Source: an uncultured Bacteroides sp.
GTDB taxonomy: Bacteria; Bacteroidota; Bacteroidia; Bacteroidales; Bacteroidaceae
Direction of reading: 5' to 3'
Assembly (NCBI GenBank): GCA_900544675.1
Contig: UQVZ01000015.1
Span: 22,405 to 86,404, forward strand
Length of the DNA stretch: 64,000 bases
The notes under the pieces are model-generated. The model searched no databases. It saw only the letters and a program-made list of their open reading frames with translations, and was not told where the DNA came from. The first letter of the stretch is position 1. Every line of letters begins with the position of its first letter. Made by a program: the position numbers and the translations under genes. Below are positions 18,001 to 25,932 of the stretch, piece by piece.

Positions 18001-19566
18001 CTGCGCGAATTGCTGGCGGAAATAGTTGAACATCAACTGAGGCATATCGCTCAACACGGCGAGCGGGGTATCGTTACCCATGGATGCCGTAGGCTCGGTC
18101 CCGTTGGTGCACATCGGCGTCAACGTGCGCTCTACGTCCTCGCGCGTATAGCCGAAGGCACGGAGCTTGCGCTCGAAATCGGGAACGGTGTTCTCCACTT
18201 TACGCCCGCTGCGCAAGGTGTTCAGCTCGATACGGTTGGTGGAAAGCCATTGGCGGTAAGGCTTGGCGGCGGCAAGTTGCTCCTTGATTTCCCCGTCGTA
18301 ATAGATTTTCCCTTCCTGCGTATCTATCAGCAGGAGCTTGCCCGGTTGCAAACGTCCTTTTTCCTTGATGGTTTCGGGCTCGAAGCTGATGACTCCCGCT
18401 TCGCTCGCCACCACCATCATATCGTTCTTCGTAATGAGATAACGTGCCGGACGAAGCCCGTTGCGGTCGAGCATACCGCCCGCATAACGCCCGTCGCTGA
18501 AGAGAAGGGCGGCAGGTCCGTCCCAGGGTTCCATCAGGATGGAATGGTATTCATAGAAGGCTTTCAGGTCTTCGCTGATAGGGTTCTTGTCGTTGAACGA
18601 TTCGGGCACCAGCATCGCCATCGCATGCGGAAGGCTCAAGCCCGACATCACGAAGAACTCCAGCACATTGTCCAGCGAAGCGCTATCGCTCATGCCCGGC
18701 TGGATGATAGGGCGGATATCCTTCACATTGCCCAAAGCCGGTGTAGAGAGCACGCTTTCGCGCGCCTCCATCCAGGCACGGTTTCCGCGGATGGTATTGA
18801 TTTCGCCGTTATGCGCCAGGAAGCGGAAGGGCTGGGCAAGGCTCCACGTGGGGAACGTATTCGTACTGAAACGCGAATGCACGATGGCAAGGCCGCTCGT
18901 GAAATAAGGTTGTGTCAGGTCCAGAAAATACTCCCGCAACTGTACCGACGAGAGCATACCTTTATAAACAATGGTCTTGCTGGACAACGACACTATGTAG
19001 AAGTCTTTGTGTTGTACGCGCTTTTCTATTTTCTTGCGGATAATATATAAGGTGCGCTCCAGGTTCTCCACGTCCGTGGCACCGGTAATGAACACCTGCT
19101 TGATGGCAGGTTCGGTCTCCTGCGCGCTCTTTCCCGGGACGGATGAGTTGACCGGCACGGCACGCAAGTGCATCAGGGTAAGCCCCTCGCGTTCGATTTC
19201 CTCAATCATGATGCTCAGAATCCGCGCCTGTTCCTGCTCGTCTTTGGGCAGGAAGACCAGTCCTGTGCCGTACTTTCCTTTCTCGGGCACCGGGATGCCT
19301 TGCAACAAGATAAATTCGTGAGGAATCTGTACCATAATGCCGGCACCGTCTCCAGTCTTGTTGTCGGCACCTTCCGCTCCTCGATGTTTCATATTCTCCA
19401 GCACCTTCAGTGCCGAATCCACCAGTTCGTGCGACTTGTTGCCATGAATGTCAACAATCATACCCACACCACAAGCATCGTGCTCGTATGCAGCATCATA
19501 AAGTCCCGTTTGTTGTCTGTCTGTAGCTGCGCTGCTTTTCATTCTGATAAAAGTTTCCTCTTTCAT
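15049..19566 (-). CDS. gltB: Glutamate synthase, large subunit
   Basis: This protein of about 1505 residues uses glutamine and 2-oxoglutarate to make two glutamates. A short propeptide precedes the amidotransferase nucleophile in HDACGVGMIVD, then the central domain, the FMN domain with SGAEGGTGASPASSMRYAG, the 3Fe-4S ligands in CVMMRKCHANTCPVGVATQ, and the C-terminal beta-helix with SGGHISV. ATG at 19566 is taken as the start; the next Met eight codons later (19542) is an alternative and would only shorten the propeptide. It heads the gltB-gltD-asnB-dapF-dapL series and is preceded by a perfect -7 element. Confidence 0.96.
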   Translation of the reverse strand: MKEETFIRMKSSAATDRQQTGLYDAAYEHDACGVGMIVDIHGNKSHELVDSALKVLENMKHRGAEGADNKTGDGAGIMVQIPHEFILLQGIPVPEKGKYGTGLVFLPKDEQEQARILSIMIEEIEREGLTLMHLRAVPVNSSVPGKSAQETEPAIKQVFITGATDVENLERTLYIIRKKIEKRVQHKDFYIVSLSSKTIVYKGMLSSVQLREYFLDLTQPYFTSGLAIVHSRFSTNTFPTWSLAQPFRFLAHNGEINTIRGNRAWMEARESVLSTPALGNVKDIRPIIQPGMSDSASLDNVLEFFVMSGLSLPHAMAMLVPESFNDKNPISEDLKAFYEYHSILMEPWDGPAALLFSDGRYAGGMLDRNGLRPARYLITKNDMMVVASEAGVISFEPETIKEKGRLQPGKLLLIDTQEGKIYYDGEIKEQLAAAKPYRQWLSTNRIELNTLRSGRKVENTVPDFERKLRAFGYTREDVERTLTPMCTNGTEPTASMGNDTPLAVLSDMPQLMFNYFRQQFAQVTNPAIDPIREELVMSLTEYIGAVGTNILLPSESHCKMVRLPHPILTNTELDILCNIRYKGFNTVKLPTLFEVSRGKAGLREALADLCRKAEQSVDDGVNYIILSDRGIDKEHAAIPSLLAVSAVHHHLISVQKRVQTALIVESGEVREVMHAALLLGYGASAFNPYMAFAVLDSLVKDKYIQMNYETAEKNYIKAICKGLYKVMSKMGISTIRSYRGAKIFESVGLSEELLKAYFGTSVSTIGGAGLQEIAKDYITFHDNGFCPDEVEPLLPHIGQFSYRKDGEKHAWNPETISSLQLATRLGSYAKFKEYTRKVDEKEHPIFLRDFFSFKRNPIPIDQVEPVEEIVKHFVTGAMSFGAISKEAHEALTLAMNKLGTRSNTGEGGEDSSRFHDTFDGISLCSKTKQVASGRFGVTAEYLVNAEEIQIKVAQGAKPGEGGQLPGFKVNEIIARTRHSIPGISLISPPPHHDIYSIEDLAQLIFDLKNVNPKAKISVKLVAESGIGTIAAGVAKAKADLIVISGAEGGTGASPASSMRYAGIPPEIGLSETQQTLVLNGLRGQVRLQTDGQLKTGRDIISMALLGAEEFGFGTAVLIVLGCVMMRKCHANTCPVGVATQNPELRDHFRGKYEYVVNFFHFLAQEVREYLADMGFTRLDDIIGRTDLIEIKPREAGSKASLLDFSHILYQVKNGSALHNVTSQKHDIEHVKDVAMLSAAREALANKKEVSLEYAIANTDRSVGAMLSGAVALKYGEAGLPDQTINVKFKGSAGQSFGAFLTHGISFKLEGEANDYLGKGLSGGHISVQPPVRSDFDAERNTIVGNTLLYGATSGEVYINGRAGERFAVRNSGAIAVVEGVGDHCCEYMTGGRVVVLGETGRNFAAGMSGGVAYVWDKNHDFDYFCNMEMVELSLLEDATARKELHELVRQHYLYTGSKLARTMLDNWNRYVDEFIQVTPIEYKKVLAEEQMRKLQQKIAEVQRDY

Positions 19567-19621
19567 TGGCGTTTGCTTTCTTTTTACACTGTTTAGTTCT
19601 TTGTATCTATCTATTTGTCCG

Positions 19622-19629
19622 CAAAGATA
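19622..19629 (-). promoter_or_regulatory. -7 promoter element for the gltB operon
   Basis: TATCTTTG on the minus strand matches TAnnTTTG exactly, 55 bases before the gltB ATG. A second TTTG is 9 bases further upstream, too near for a -33 box. Confidence 0.6.
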
Positions 19630-19639
19630 CAGATACTGC

Positions 19640-20229
19640 AAACATTATGTATAGATAACATGTAATTTTATTTCAAAAAATATCGCATCGGGCGCCAACA
19701 GCTTACTATCACGCACAAAACAACGCATACAATATGAGAAATTATAAGCAAAACAATCTATTTTAATTACAGAATAAAAGAATAGTGTTTTTATTTTGAG
19801 CAAAAAGGAACGGGTCAGGAGCCTCGTCTTGCTTCCCGAAACCGGCATCGGAAGCGGAAGAATGAAAGCCTTCATCCGGGCAAATTTACCAAGGAAACCG
19901 GTCGTACCGATACACTCACCCAGTTGTTTCAGGAGTTTCAGTTAAGTGAAACACTTGTTTCACCTAGGTAAAACACTTGTTTCAGCCTGCTGAAACAGTT
20001 GTTTCAACTTTTTAAAACAGGGTGAAACTGTTATTTAACGGTTTGGGTTGACTGAATATCTTCTTCCAGATAAGACAGGTTGACTCAAGTTCCGAATTGT
20101 CCGCCCCTACCACACCCACCACATCCCGACTTCAGCCCAACAGATGATAAAGAACATAATTATAGAATACTTTTGCATTTTTTAGCATATAATTCCTCCG
20201 TTTGCGTTACCGGGAATAGAATTTTATCG
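19640..20229. other. Divergent intergenic region between gltB and rseC
   Basis: About 590 bases without a credible gene. A 76-codon frame on the minus strand (19645-19875) lacks a ribosome site and family features. The notable content is the GAAACA palindrome array (about 19921-20035). The rest is AT-rich and featureless to my eye. Confidence 0.55.
19921..20035. repeat. Array of GAAACA-NN-TGTTTC palindromes, copy 1
   Basis: Three palindromes of the form TGAAACA-NN-TGTTTCA (one with a TAAAACA variant arm) occur about 22-25 bases apart, spaced by CACCTAGG-like linkers, with flanking half-sites such as GGGTGAAACTG. The same family occurs at 44790-44905. Too short a period and too degenerate for CRISPR. 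Confidence 0.8.
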
Positions 20230-20237
20230 TATTTTTG
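20230..20237 (+). promoter_or_regulatory. -7 promoter element for the rseC-rnf operon
   Basis: TATTTTTG matches TAnnTTTG, 29 bases before the rseC ATG. No -33 TTTG at standard spacing (the nearest is 25 bases upstream). Confidence 0.55.
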
Positions 20238-20266
20238 CCCTATATTGTAAAGTACAGTTTGCAAAT

Positions 20267-20686
20267 ATGACAAATAACATAAAACACCTGGGTATTGTGG
20301 AAAGCATCAACGGTTCTCACCTGAAAGTGAAAATCATGCAGACATCGGCGTGTGCCTCCTGCAGCGCACAAGCACATTGTCATGCGTCCGAATCAAAAGA
20401 AAAAATCATTGATGTGTACAACCGGCAAAACCTGCCTTGCCAGGTAGGCGGACAGGTATGGATTGCGGGCACCGTCTCGATGGGTATGAAAGCAGTATGC
20501 CTCGCCTTTGTGATTCCTTTCCTTGTCGTATTCCTGACTCTGGTCATCGCATTGCAAGTGACCGGAAGCGAAGTCACCTCTGCCCTTATCTCCCTCTGTG
20601 CCTTGGTTCCTTATTACCTTATTATATATATGTGCCGCAAACGGCTAAGCCGCTCGCTCGTCTTTACTTTGGAAAGCGTACTATAA
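20267..20686 (+). CDS. rseC: RseC/MucC-type SoxR-reducing system protein
   Basis: This 139-residue membrane protein has an N-terminal cysteine-rich segment (SACASCSAQAHCHA, residues about 28-41) followed by two transmembrane helices (about 74-115). RseC family members accompany Rnf/Rsx electron-transfer complexes and may relay electrons or assist assembly. It is the first gene of the operon, and its stop codon starts a 22-bp tandem duplication that leads up to rnfB. The family assignment is good; the function in Bacteroidetes is poorly defined. Confidence 0.88.
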   Translation: MTNNIKHLGIVESINGSHLKVKIMQTSACASCSAQAHCHASESKEKIIDVYNRQNLPCQVGGQVWIAGTVSMGMKAVCLAFVIPFLVVFLTLVIALQVTGSEVTSALISLCALVPYYLIIYMCRKRLSRSLVFTLESVL

Positions 20687-20727
20687 TAACCCAACTTTTA
20701 TACTTTAATAACCTAACTTTTATACTT
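20684..20727 (+). repeat. 22-bp tandem duplication filling the rseC-rnfB gap
   Basis: Copy one (20684-20705) begins at the TAA of rseC and copy two (20706-20727) ends at the base before the rnfB ATG; they differ at one base (C/T). The core is AACTTTTATACTT. No Shine-Dalgarno sequence is present in either copy. Confidence 0.9.
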
Positions 20728-21579
20728 ATGAATCTCATTCTAATTGCGGTAATCTCATTGGGCGCCATCGGATTGGTTTCTGCCATCGTCCTGTATGTGG
20801 CTTCGAAGAAGTTTGCCGTGTATGAAGATCCGCGCATTGCCCAGGTGGCAGAAGCGTTGCCCCAAGCCAATTGCGGCGGATGTGGATTCCCGGGATGCTC
20901 GGGCTTTGCCTCCGCATGCGTGAAGGCAGGCTCGCTCGACGGAAAGCTCTGCCCCGTAGGCGGACAACCGACGATGGAGAAAATAGCTGCTATCCTGGGA
21001 CTGGAAGCCACGGCATCCGAGCCGAAAGTGGCGGTAGTGAGATGTAACGGCACGTGTGCCAACCGTCCGAAGCTGACCCAATACGACGGAGTACGCTCGT
21101 GCACAGTAGCAAACACCGCAGGCGGAGGAGAAACGGGATGTTTCTTCGGGTGCCTGGGATATGGCGATTGCGTAAGCGCATGCCAGTTTGACGCCATCCG
21201 GGTGAACCCCGAAACAGGGATTCCCGAAGTGGATGAAGCGAAATGTACGGCGTGTGGAGCCTGTGCCAAGGCTTGTCCGCGGAACATCATCGAAATCCGC
21301 CCGAAGGGCAAGAACAACCGCCGTGTGTACGTGCAATGCGTCAACAAAGACAAGGGAGCCCTTGCCCGGAAAGCCTGCTCGGCGGCATGCATCGGGTGCG
21401 GAAAATGCGTGAAGGTATGTCCCTTCGAAGCCATCACGCTCGAAAACAACCTCGCCTACATCGACCCTGCCAAGTGCAAGGCGTGCCGCAAGTGCGAGCT
21501 GGAATGTCCGCAAGGGGCCATCACCGCGGTCAATTTCCCTCCCCGCAAGCAAAAAGAAACGCCGCAAGGCGAAGCTTAA
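20728..21579 (+). CDS. rnfB: Rnf complex subunit B, multi-Fe-S ferredoxin protein
   Basis: This 283-residue subunit receives electrons from reduced ferredoxin and passes them into the Rnf ion pump. An N-terminal membrane helix (about 3-25) anchors it; Cys49, 52, 57 and about 65 in NCGGCGFPGC form the first 4Fe-4S site. Further cluster motifs follow: CTACGACAKACP, CIGCGKCVKVCP and CKACRKCELECP, plus additional cysteines around GYGDCVSACQ, as in the longer Bacteroidetes/Clostridia form compared with about 190 residues in E. coli RsxB. ATG at 20728 is the only start giving the membrane helix at the N-terminus. Confidence 0.95.
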   Translation: MNLILIAVISLGAIGLVSAIVLYVASKKFAVYEDPRIAQVAEALPQANCGGCGFPGCSGFASACVKAGSLDGKLCPVGGQPTMEKIAAILGLEATASEPKVAVVRCNGTCANRPKLTQYDGVRSCTVANTAGGGETGCFFGCLGYGDCVSACQFDAIRVNPETGIPEVDEAKCTACGACAKACPRNIIEIRPKGKNNRRVYVQCVNKDKGALARKACSAACIGCGKCVKVCPFEAITLENNLAYIDPAKCKACRKCELECPQGAITAVNFPPRKQKETPQGEA

Positions 21580-21615
21580 CCAACCCAAAGTAGAACTCTA
21601 AAAAATATAGATAAA

Positions 21616-22953
21616 GTGAAGACATTCAGCATTGGTGGAGTACATCCAGCACCAAACAAATTGTCGGAAGGCAAAGCCATCGAGACGCTTGCGCTTCCCC
21701 GGCAAGCCATATTCCCTTTGTCGCAACACATCGGCGCACCTGCCACCCCTATCGTCAAGAAAGGCGATACGGTGAAAGTGGGCACCAAGATTGCGGAAGC
21801 AGGCGGCTTTGTCTCTGCGCCCATATTCTCTTCCGTATCCGGAAAGGTGAACAAGATAGATACCGTAATCGACGCGAGCGGCTATCGGAAGCCCGCCATC
21901 TACATCGATGTGGAAGGCGACGAATGGGAACCTTCTATCGACCGCAGCCCTGAACCGGTCAAGGCGTGCGACCTTACCCCCGAAGAAATCGTAACCCGAA
22001 TCAAGGAAGCCGGCATTGTGGGCATGGGCGGAGCCTGTTTCCCTACCCACGTCAAGCTCACTCCTCCGCCGGGATGCAAGGCAGAATGCGTCATCGTAAA
22101 CGGAGTAGAGTGTGAACCTTACCTTACCGCCGACCACCGGCTAATGCTGGAGAAGTCCGACGAAATACTCATCGGCGTAAGCATCCTGATGAAAGCCGCT
22201 AAGGTGAGCCGCGCCTACATCGCCATCGAGAACAACAAACCCGACGCCATACGCCTGCTTTCCGAAAAAGCCTCAGCCTATACGGGCATCGAGGTAGTGC
22301 CCTTGAAAGTGAAATATCCGCAAGGAGGCGAAAAGCAACTGATTGACGCCGTTATCGGCCGCCAGGTGCCCGCTCCTCCTGCCCTGCCCATTCACGTAGG
22401 CGCCATCGTGCAAAACGTAGGCACGGTGTTCGCCATCTATGAGGCGGTGCAGAAGCACAAACCTCTTTTCGAGCGGGTAGTGACCGTCACGGGCAAATCT
22501 CTGAAAAACCCGTCGAACTTCCTGACCCGCATGGGCACACCGATGAGCCAACTGATAGAAGCCGCAGGCGGAATGCCCGAAGATACCGGCAAGGTCATCG
22601 GCGGAGGGCCGATGATGGGAAAGGCACTGATGAGCACCGAAGTCCCCGTATGCAAAGGAAGTTCGGGCATCCTGCTGATGAACGAACACGAAGCGAAACG
22701 CACGGCTCCCCAGCCTTGCATCCGGTGTGCGAAGTGTGTAAGCGTGTGTGCGATGGGACTGGAACCTTACCTGCTTGCCACCTGCTCGGCACACGGAGAC
22801 TGGGACCGCGTGGAGCACGAAATGATTATGTCGTGCATCGAATGCGGCTCATGCCAGTACACGTGTCCTTCACACCGCCCGATACTCGACAACATCCGTT
22901 TAGGGAAAGGCAAGGTGGGCGCCATCATCCGGGCACGGAACGCCAAGAAATAA
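21616..22953 (+). CDS. rnfC: Rnf complex subunit C, NADH/FMN and Fe-S subunit
   Basis: This 445-residue peripheral subunit is where NAD is reduced or NADH oxidised. It resembles the Complex I 51-kDa (NuoF) fold: the N-terminal barrel-sandwich region, GMGGACFPTHVKL for the FMN/NAD site, and two C-terminal 4Fe-4S motifs, CIRCAKCVSVCAMGLEP and CIECGSCQYTCPS. Translation appears to start at GTG (21616), since no ATG precedes the conserved MKTFSIGGVHP; a GATAAAG lies just upstream. The gap from rnfB is 36 bases. Confidence 0.95.
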   Translation: MKTFSIGGVHPAPNKLSEGKAIETLALPRQAIFPLSQHIGAPATPIVKKGDTVKVGTKIAEAGGFVSAPIFSSVSGKVNKIDTVIDASGYRKPAIYIDVEGDEWEPSIDRSPEPVKACDLTPEEIVTRIKEAGIVGMGGACFPTHVKLTPPPGCKAECVIVNGVECEPYLTADHRLMLEKSDEILIGVSILMKAAKVSRAYIAIENNKPDAIRLLSEKASAYTGIEVVPLKVKYPQGGEKQLIDAVIGRQVPAPPALPIHVGAIVQNVGTVFAIYEAVQKHKPLFERVVTVTGKSLKNPSNFLTRMGTPMSQLIEAAGGMPEDTGKVIGGGPMMGKALMSTEVPVCKGSSGILLMNEHEAKRTAPQPCIRCAKCVSVCAMGLEPYLLATCSAHGDWDRVEHEMIMSCIECGSCQYTCPSHRPILDNIRLGKGKVGAIIRARNAKK

Positions 22954-23001
22954 GAACCATACATTAATTCATTCGTTAACCATTAATAATTGTCAATCGT
23001 T

Positions 23002-24009
23002 ATGGCAAATAAACTGATTGTATCTTTATCGCCCCACGTGCATAGCGGAGACAGCATCCAGCGCAACATGTACGGCGTGCTGATTGCGCTAATACCCGCC
23101 CTGCTCGTATCGTTCTTTGTATTCGGACTGGGGGCGCTCATCGTCACGCTCACCTCGGTCGCGGCGTGCCTCTTCTTCGAATGGGCTATCACAAAATACA
23201 TTCTGAAACGTGAACAGAACACTATTATGGACGGGTCGGCGGTCATCACGGGCGTATTATTAGCATTCAACCTGCCTTCCAACCTGCCCGTATGGATTAT
23301 CATCATCGGCGCGCTGGTGGCTATCGGCATCGGCAAGATGACCTTCGGCGGACTGGGCTGCAATCCTTTCAATCCCGCACTTATCGGTCGTGTGTTCCTG
23401 CTTATCTCCTTCCCCGTACAGATGACCTCGTGGCCACAGGCGGGACAATGGGGAGCTTACCTGGATGCCGAGACCGGAGCCACTCCACTGGCGTTGATGA
23501 AGCAAGCCATCAAGTCGGGAGACCCCTCTGTATTAAGCGAACTTCCCAGCAGCCTGAGCCTGCTGATAGGCATTCCGGACAGTTGCCAGATGGGAGCCGG
23601 ATGCATAGGCGAAATCAGTGCCCTGGCCTTGCTCCTCGGCTTGGCATACATGCTCTGGAAGAAAATCATCACGTGGCACATCCCGGTATCCATCCTCGTC
23701 ACCGTATTCGTATTTGCCGGTCTGATGCATTGGGCTAATCCTATTTATGCCTCGCCCGTGCAACACCTCTTTACCGGAGGTCTGATGCTGGGCGCCATCT
23801 TTATGGCGACCGATTATGTCACCTCGCCGATGAGCCACAAGGGCATGCTGATATACGGTGTATGCATCGGTTTCCTCACCGTGGTCATCCGTACCTTCGG
23901 AGCATATCCTGAAGGAATGTCGTTCGCCATCCTGATTATGAATGCGTTCACTCCTTTAATTAATACGTATTGTAAACCCAAACGCTACGGGGAGGTAGCT
24001 AAAAAATGA
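23002..24009 (+). CDS. rnfD: Rnf complex subunit D, integral membrane
   Basis: This 335-residue protein has multiple transmembrane helices and is homologous to NqrB. The covalent FMN threonine lies in the motif ETGATPLALM. It forms part of the membrane ion path. The ATG at 23002 (MANKLIVSLSPHVHSG) is preferred over an in-frame TTG 12 bases upstream. Its last codons overlap rnfG by four bases (ATGA). Confidence 0.95.
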   Translation: MANKLIVSLSPHVHSGDSIQRNMYGVLIALIPALLVSFFVFGLGALIVTLTSVAACLFFEWAITKYILKREQNTIMDGSAVITGVLLAFNLPSNLPVWIIIIGALVAIGIGKMTFGGLGCNPFNPALIGRVFLLISFPVQMTSWPQAGQWGAYLDAETGATPLALMKQAIKSGDPSVLSELPSSLSLLIGIPDSCQMGAGCIGEISALALLLGLAYMLWKKIITWHIPVSILVTVFVFAGLMHWANPIYASPVQHLFTGGLMLGAIFMATDYVTSPMSHKGMLIYGVCIGFLTVVIRTFGAYPEGMSFAILIMNAFTPLINTYCKPKRYGEVAKK

Positions 24010-24611
24010 AAAAGCTGGAATCATCACTGAAGAATATGGTCCTGTCGCTGACAGGTTTTTCCATTGTTGCAGGCGGCTTGCTGGGCTGGGTCAATGCCGC
24101 TACGGTCGAACCTATCGCCCAAGCCAACGCCCAAGCGTTGAGCGATGCCATCGCCGTCGTAGTTCCGGGATTCGATAACAATCCCGCCGAAGAAGCCGAG
24201 ACCATCGAACTGGAAGGCACTACCTACACCATTTATCCCGCCACAAAAGACGGAGAGCCCATCGGAGCCGCCGTAGAAGCTTCGGCAAACGGATTCGGAG
24301 GCACACTCACCGTGCTGGTAGGCTTCGACACCGAAGGAAACATCATCGACTATTCCCTGCTCAGCCATTCGGAAACACCGGGACTCGGCTCGAAAGCCGC
24401 CGACTGGTTCAAGAAAGGAGGCAAGGGAGACATTACCGGCAAGAATCCGGGCGAAAAGCCTTTGACGGTAAGCAAGGACGGAGGCGAAATAGACGCCATC
24501 ACCGCCTCTACCATCACCTCGCGCGCTTTCCTGCAGGCGGTGAACAATGCCTACTCCGCCTATATGGAGGGAGAGGTAGACGCCACCAGCGGCGCATCGC
24601 CCCAACATTAA
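24006..24611 (+). CDS. rnfG: Rnf complex subunit G, FMN-binding
   Basis: This 201-residue subunit has one N-terminal membrane anchor (about residues 10-32) and a periplasmic FMN-binding domain. The sequence SHSETPGLGSKA is family-typical, and the flavin-linkage threonine is expected within DAITASTITSRAF. It mediates electron transfer between Rnf subunits. It overlaps rnfD by ATGA, so translational coupling is likely. Confidence 0.94.
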   Translation: MKKLESSLKNMVLSLTGFSIVAGGLLGWVNAATVEPIAQANAQALSDAIAVVVPGFDNNPAEEAETIELEGTTYTIYPATKDGEPIGAAVEASANGFGGTLTVLVGFDTEGNIIDYSLLSHSETPGLGSKAADWFKKGGKGDITGKNPGEKPLTVSKDGGEIDAITASTITSRAFLQAVNNAYSAYMEGEVDATSGASPQH

Positions 24612-24630
24612 TCAAGAAAGGAGAATGCTT

Positions 24631-25215
24631 ATGAACAACTTTAAAGTACTGATAAACGGAATTGTCAAGGAGAACCCTACGTTTGTCCTCCTTTTAGGCA
24701 TGTGTCCCACGCTGGGAACAACGTCTTCTGCCATCAACGGAATGGGAATGGGACTCGCCACAATGTTTGTCCTCATCTGTTCCAACTTCGCCATCTCTGC
24801 CATCAAGAACCTGGTGCCAGACATGGTGCGGATTCCTATCTTCGTCGTAGTCATCGCCTCGTTCGTCACCGTCTTGCAAATGTTGATGCAGGCCTATGTA
24901 CCGGGGCTTTATGCCACATTGGGTCTGTTCATCCCCCTTATCGTGGTGAACTGCATCCTGTTGGGACGTGCCGAAGCTTTTGCCTGCAAGAATTCTCCCG
25001 TAGCTTCCCTGTTCGACGGACTGGGCATCGGGCTGGGCTTCACCATCGCCCTTACCTTGCTGGGCAGTGTACGAGAGTTGCTGGGAACAGGCAAGCTGTT
25101 CGGCATCACCATCGTACCCGAACAATACGGAATGCTGGTCTTTGTGCTGGCTCCGGGAGCTTTCATCGCCCTGGGATACCTCATCGCCATTGTCAACCGA
25201 TTAAAAAAGAATTAA
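24631..25215 (+). CDS. rnfE: Rnf complex subunit E, integral membrane
   Basis: This 194-residue polytopic protein is homologous to NqrD and pairs with RnfA in an inverted-topology dimer that forms the ion channel and holds an Fe centre. LLGMCPTLGTTSSAINGMGMG near the N-terminus and NCILLGRAEAFACKN carry the conserved cysteines. I choose ATG 24631 over 24625, because the AAGGAG ribosome site ends 7 bases before 24631 but nearly touches 24625. Confidence 0.94.
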   Translation: MNNFKVLINGIVKENPTFVLLLGMCPTLGTTSSAINGMGMGLATMFVLICSNFAISAIKNLVPDMVRIPIFVVVIASFVTVLQMLMQAYVPGLYATLGLFIPLIVVNCILLGRAEAFACKNSPVASLFDGLGIGLGFTIALTLLGSVRELLGTGKLFGITIVPEQYGMLVFVLAPGAFIALGYLIAIVNRLKKN

Positions 25216-25226
25216 ACTGAATCATT

Positions 25227-25826
25227 ATGGAATATATCTTGATATTCATCACCGCCATCTTTGTGAACAACATCGTGTTGTCGCAATTCCTCGGCATCTG
25301 TCCTTTCCTGGGCGTATCGAAAAAAGTGGAGACCGCCATGGGCATGGGAGCGGCCGTAGCCTTCGTGCTGACGCTTTCCACCATCGTCACTTACGTTATC
25401 CAGAAGTTCGTGCTCGACCCCTTCGGCCTTGCCTACTTGCAAACCATCGCTTTCATTCTCGTCATCGCCGCACTGGTACAGATGGTCGAAATCATCCTGA
25501 AGAAGGTGTCTCCCGCGCTTTATCAGGCACTGGGCGTATTCCTTCCGTTGATTACCACCAACTGCTGCATCCTGGGAGTAGCCATTCTGGTCATCCAGAA
25601 AGATTTCGATTTGCTTACAGGAGTCATCTATGCCTTCTCTACTGCCCTGGGCTTTGCCCTTGCCTTGATTATCTTTGCCGGCATCCGCGAACAGCTCAGC
25701 CTGGTCAACATCCCCAAGGGAATGCAAGGGATGTCCATCGCCCTAGTCACCGCCGGACTGCTGGCCATGGCATTCATGGGCTTCTCGGGAGTAGACAAGG
25801 GACTTGCCGCACTGATGGGACTCTAA
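25227..25826 (+). CDS. rnfA: Rnf complex subunit A, integral membrane
   Basis: This 199-residue polytopic protein is homologous to NqrE. The motif NNIVLSQFLGICPFLGVSKK and the mid-protein TTNCCILGVAILV supply the cysteines thought to hold the membrane Fe cluster shared with RnfE. It completes the operon rseC-rnfBCDGEA, the usual Bacteroidetes order. The complex couples ferredoxin oxidation to NAD reduction and Na+ or H+ export. A strong hairpin terminator follows. Confidence 0.95.
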   Translation: MEYILIFITAIFVNNIVLSQFLGICPFLGVSKKVETAMGMGAAVAFVLTLSTIVTYVIQKFVLDPFGLAYLQTIAFILVIAALVQMVEIILKKVSPALYQALGVFLPLITTNCCILGVAILVIQKDFDLLTGVIYAFSTALGFALALIIFAGIREQLSLVNIPKGMQGMSIALVTAGLLAMAFMGFSGVDKGLAALMGL

Positions 25827-25850
25827 GAAGCAAGTTTTTATAGCACTAAA

Positions 25851-25885
25851 AAAGCTGCCTCTCCACCACGGAGAAGCAGCTTTAC
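25851..25885. terminator. Shared terminator between convergent rnfA and fba
   Basis: AAAGCTGC (25851-25858) pairs with GCAGCTTT (25876-25883), with further inner pairing around CTCC/GGAG. Runs of A upstream and of T-rich sequence downstream allow it to act in both directions. Confidence 0.75.
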
Positions 25886-25932
25886 ATTTATAGTTATAGG
25901 TGTATAAAGTTTCCTTTTATCTCATCAAACGA

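Noticed and set aside
16822..19050. A 742-codon plus-strand frame opposite gltB
   Set aside because: It is antisense to an unambiguous glutamate synthase gene and translates to a low-complexity His/Arg/Leu-rich sequence; it results from the third-position bias of gltB.
19645..19875. A 76-codon minus-strand frame upstream of gltB
   Set aside because: No ribosome site, no family features, and AT-rich composition unlike coding sequence here.
19921..20035. Possible CRISPR-like array of GTTTCA repeats
   Set aside because: The units are 22-25 bp palindromes with no unique spacers of normal length, and no cas genes are nearby.
20755..21588. A 277-codon minus-strand frame opposite rnfB
   Set aside because: Antisense to a Cys-rich Fe-S protein whose motifs are intact on the plus strand.
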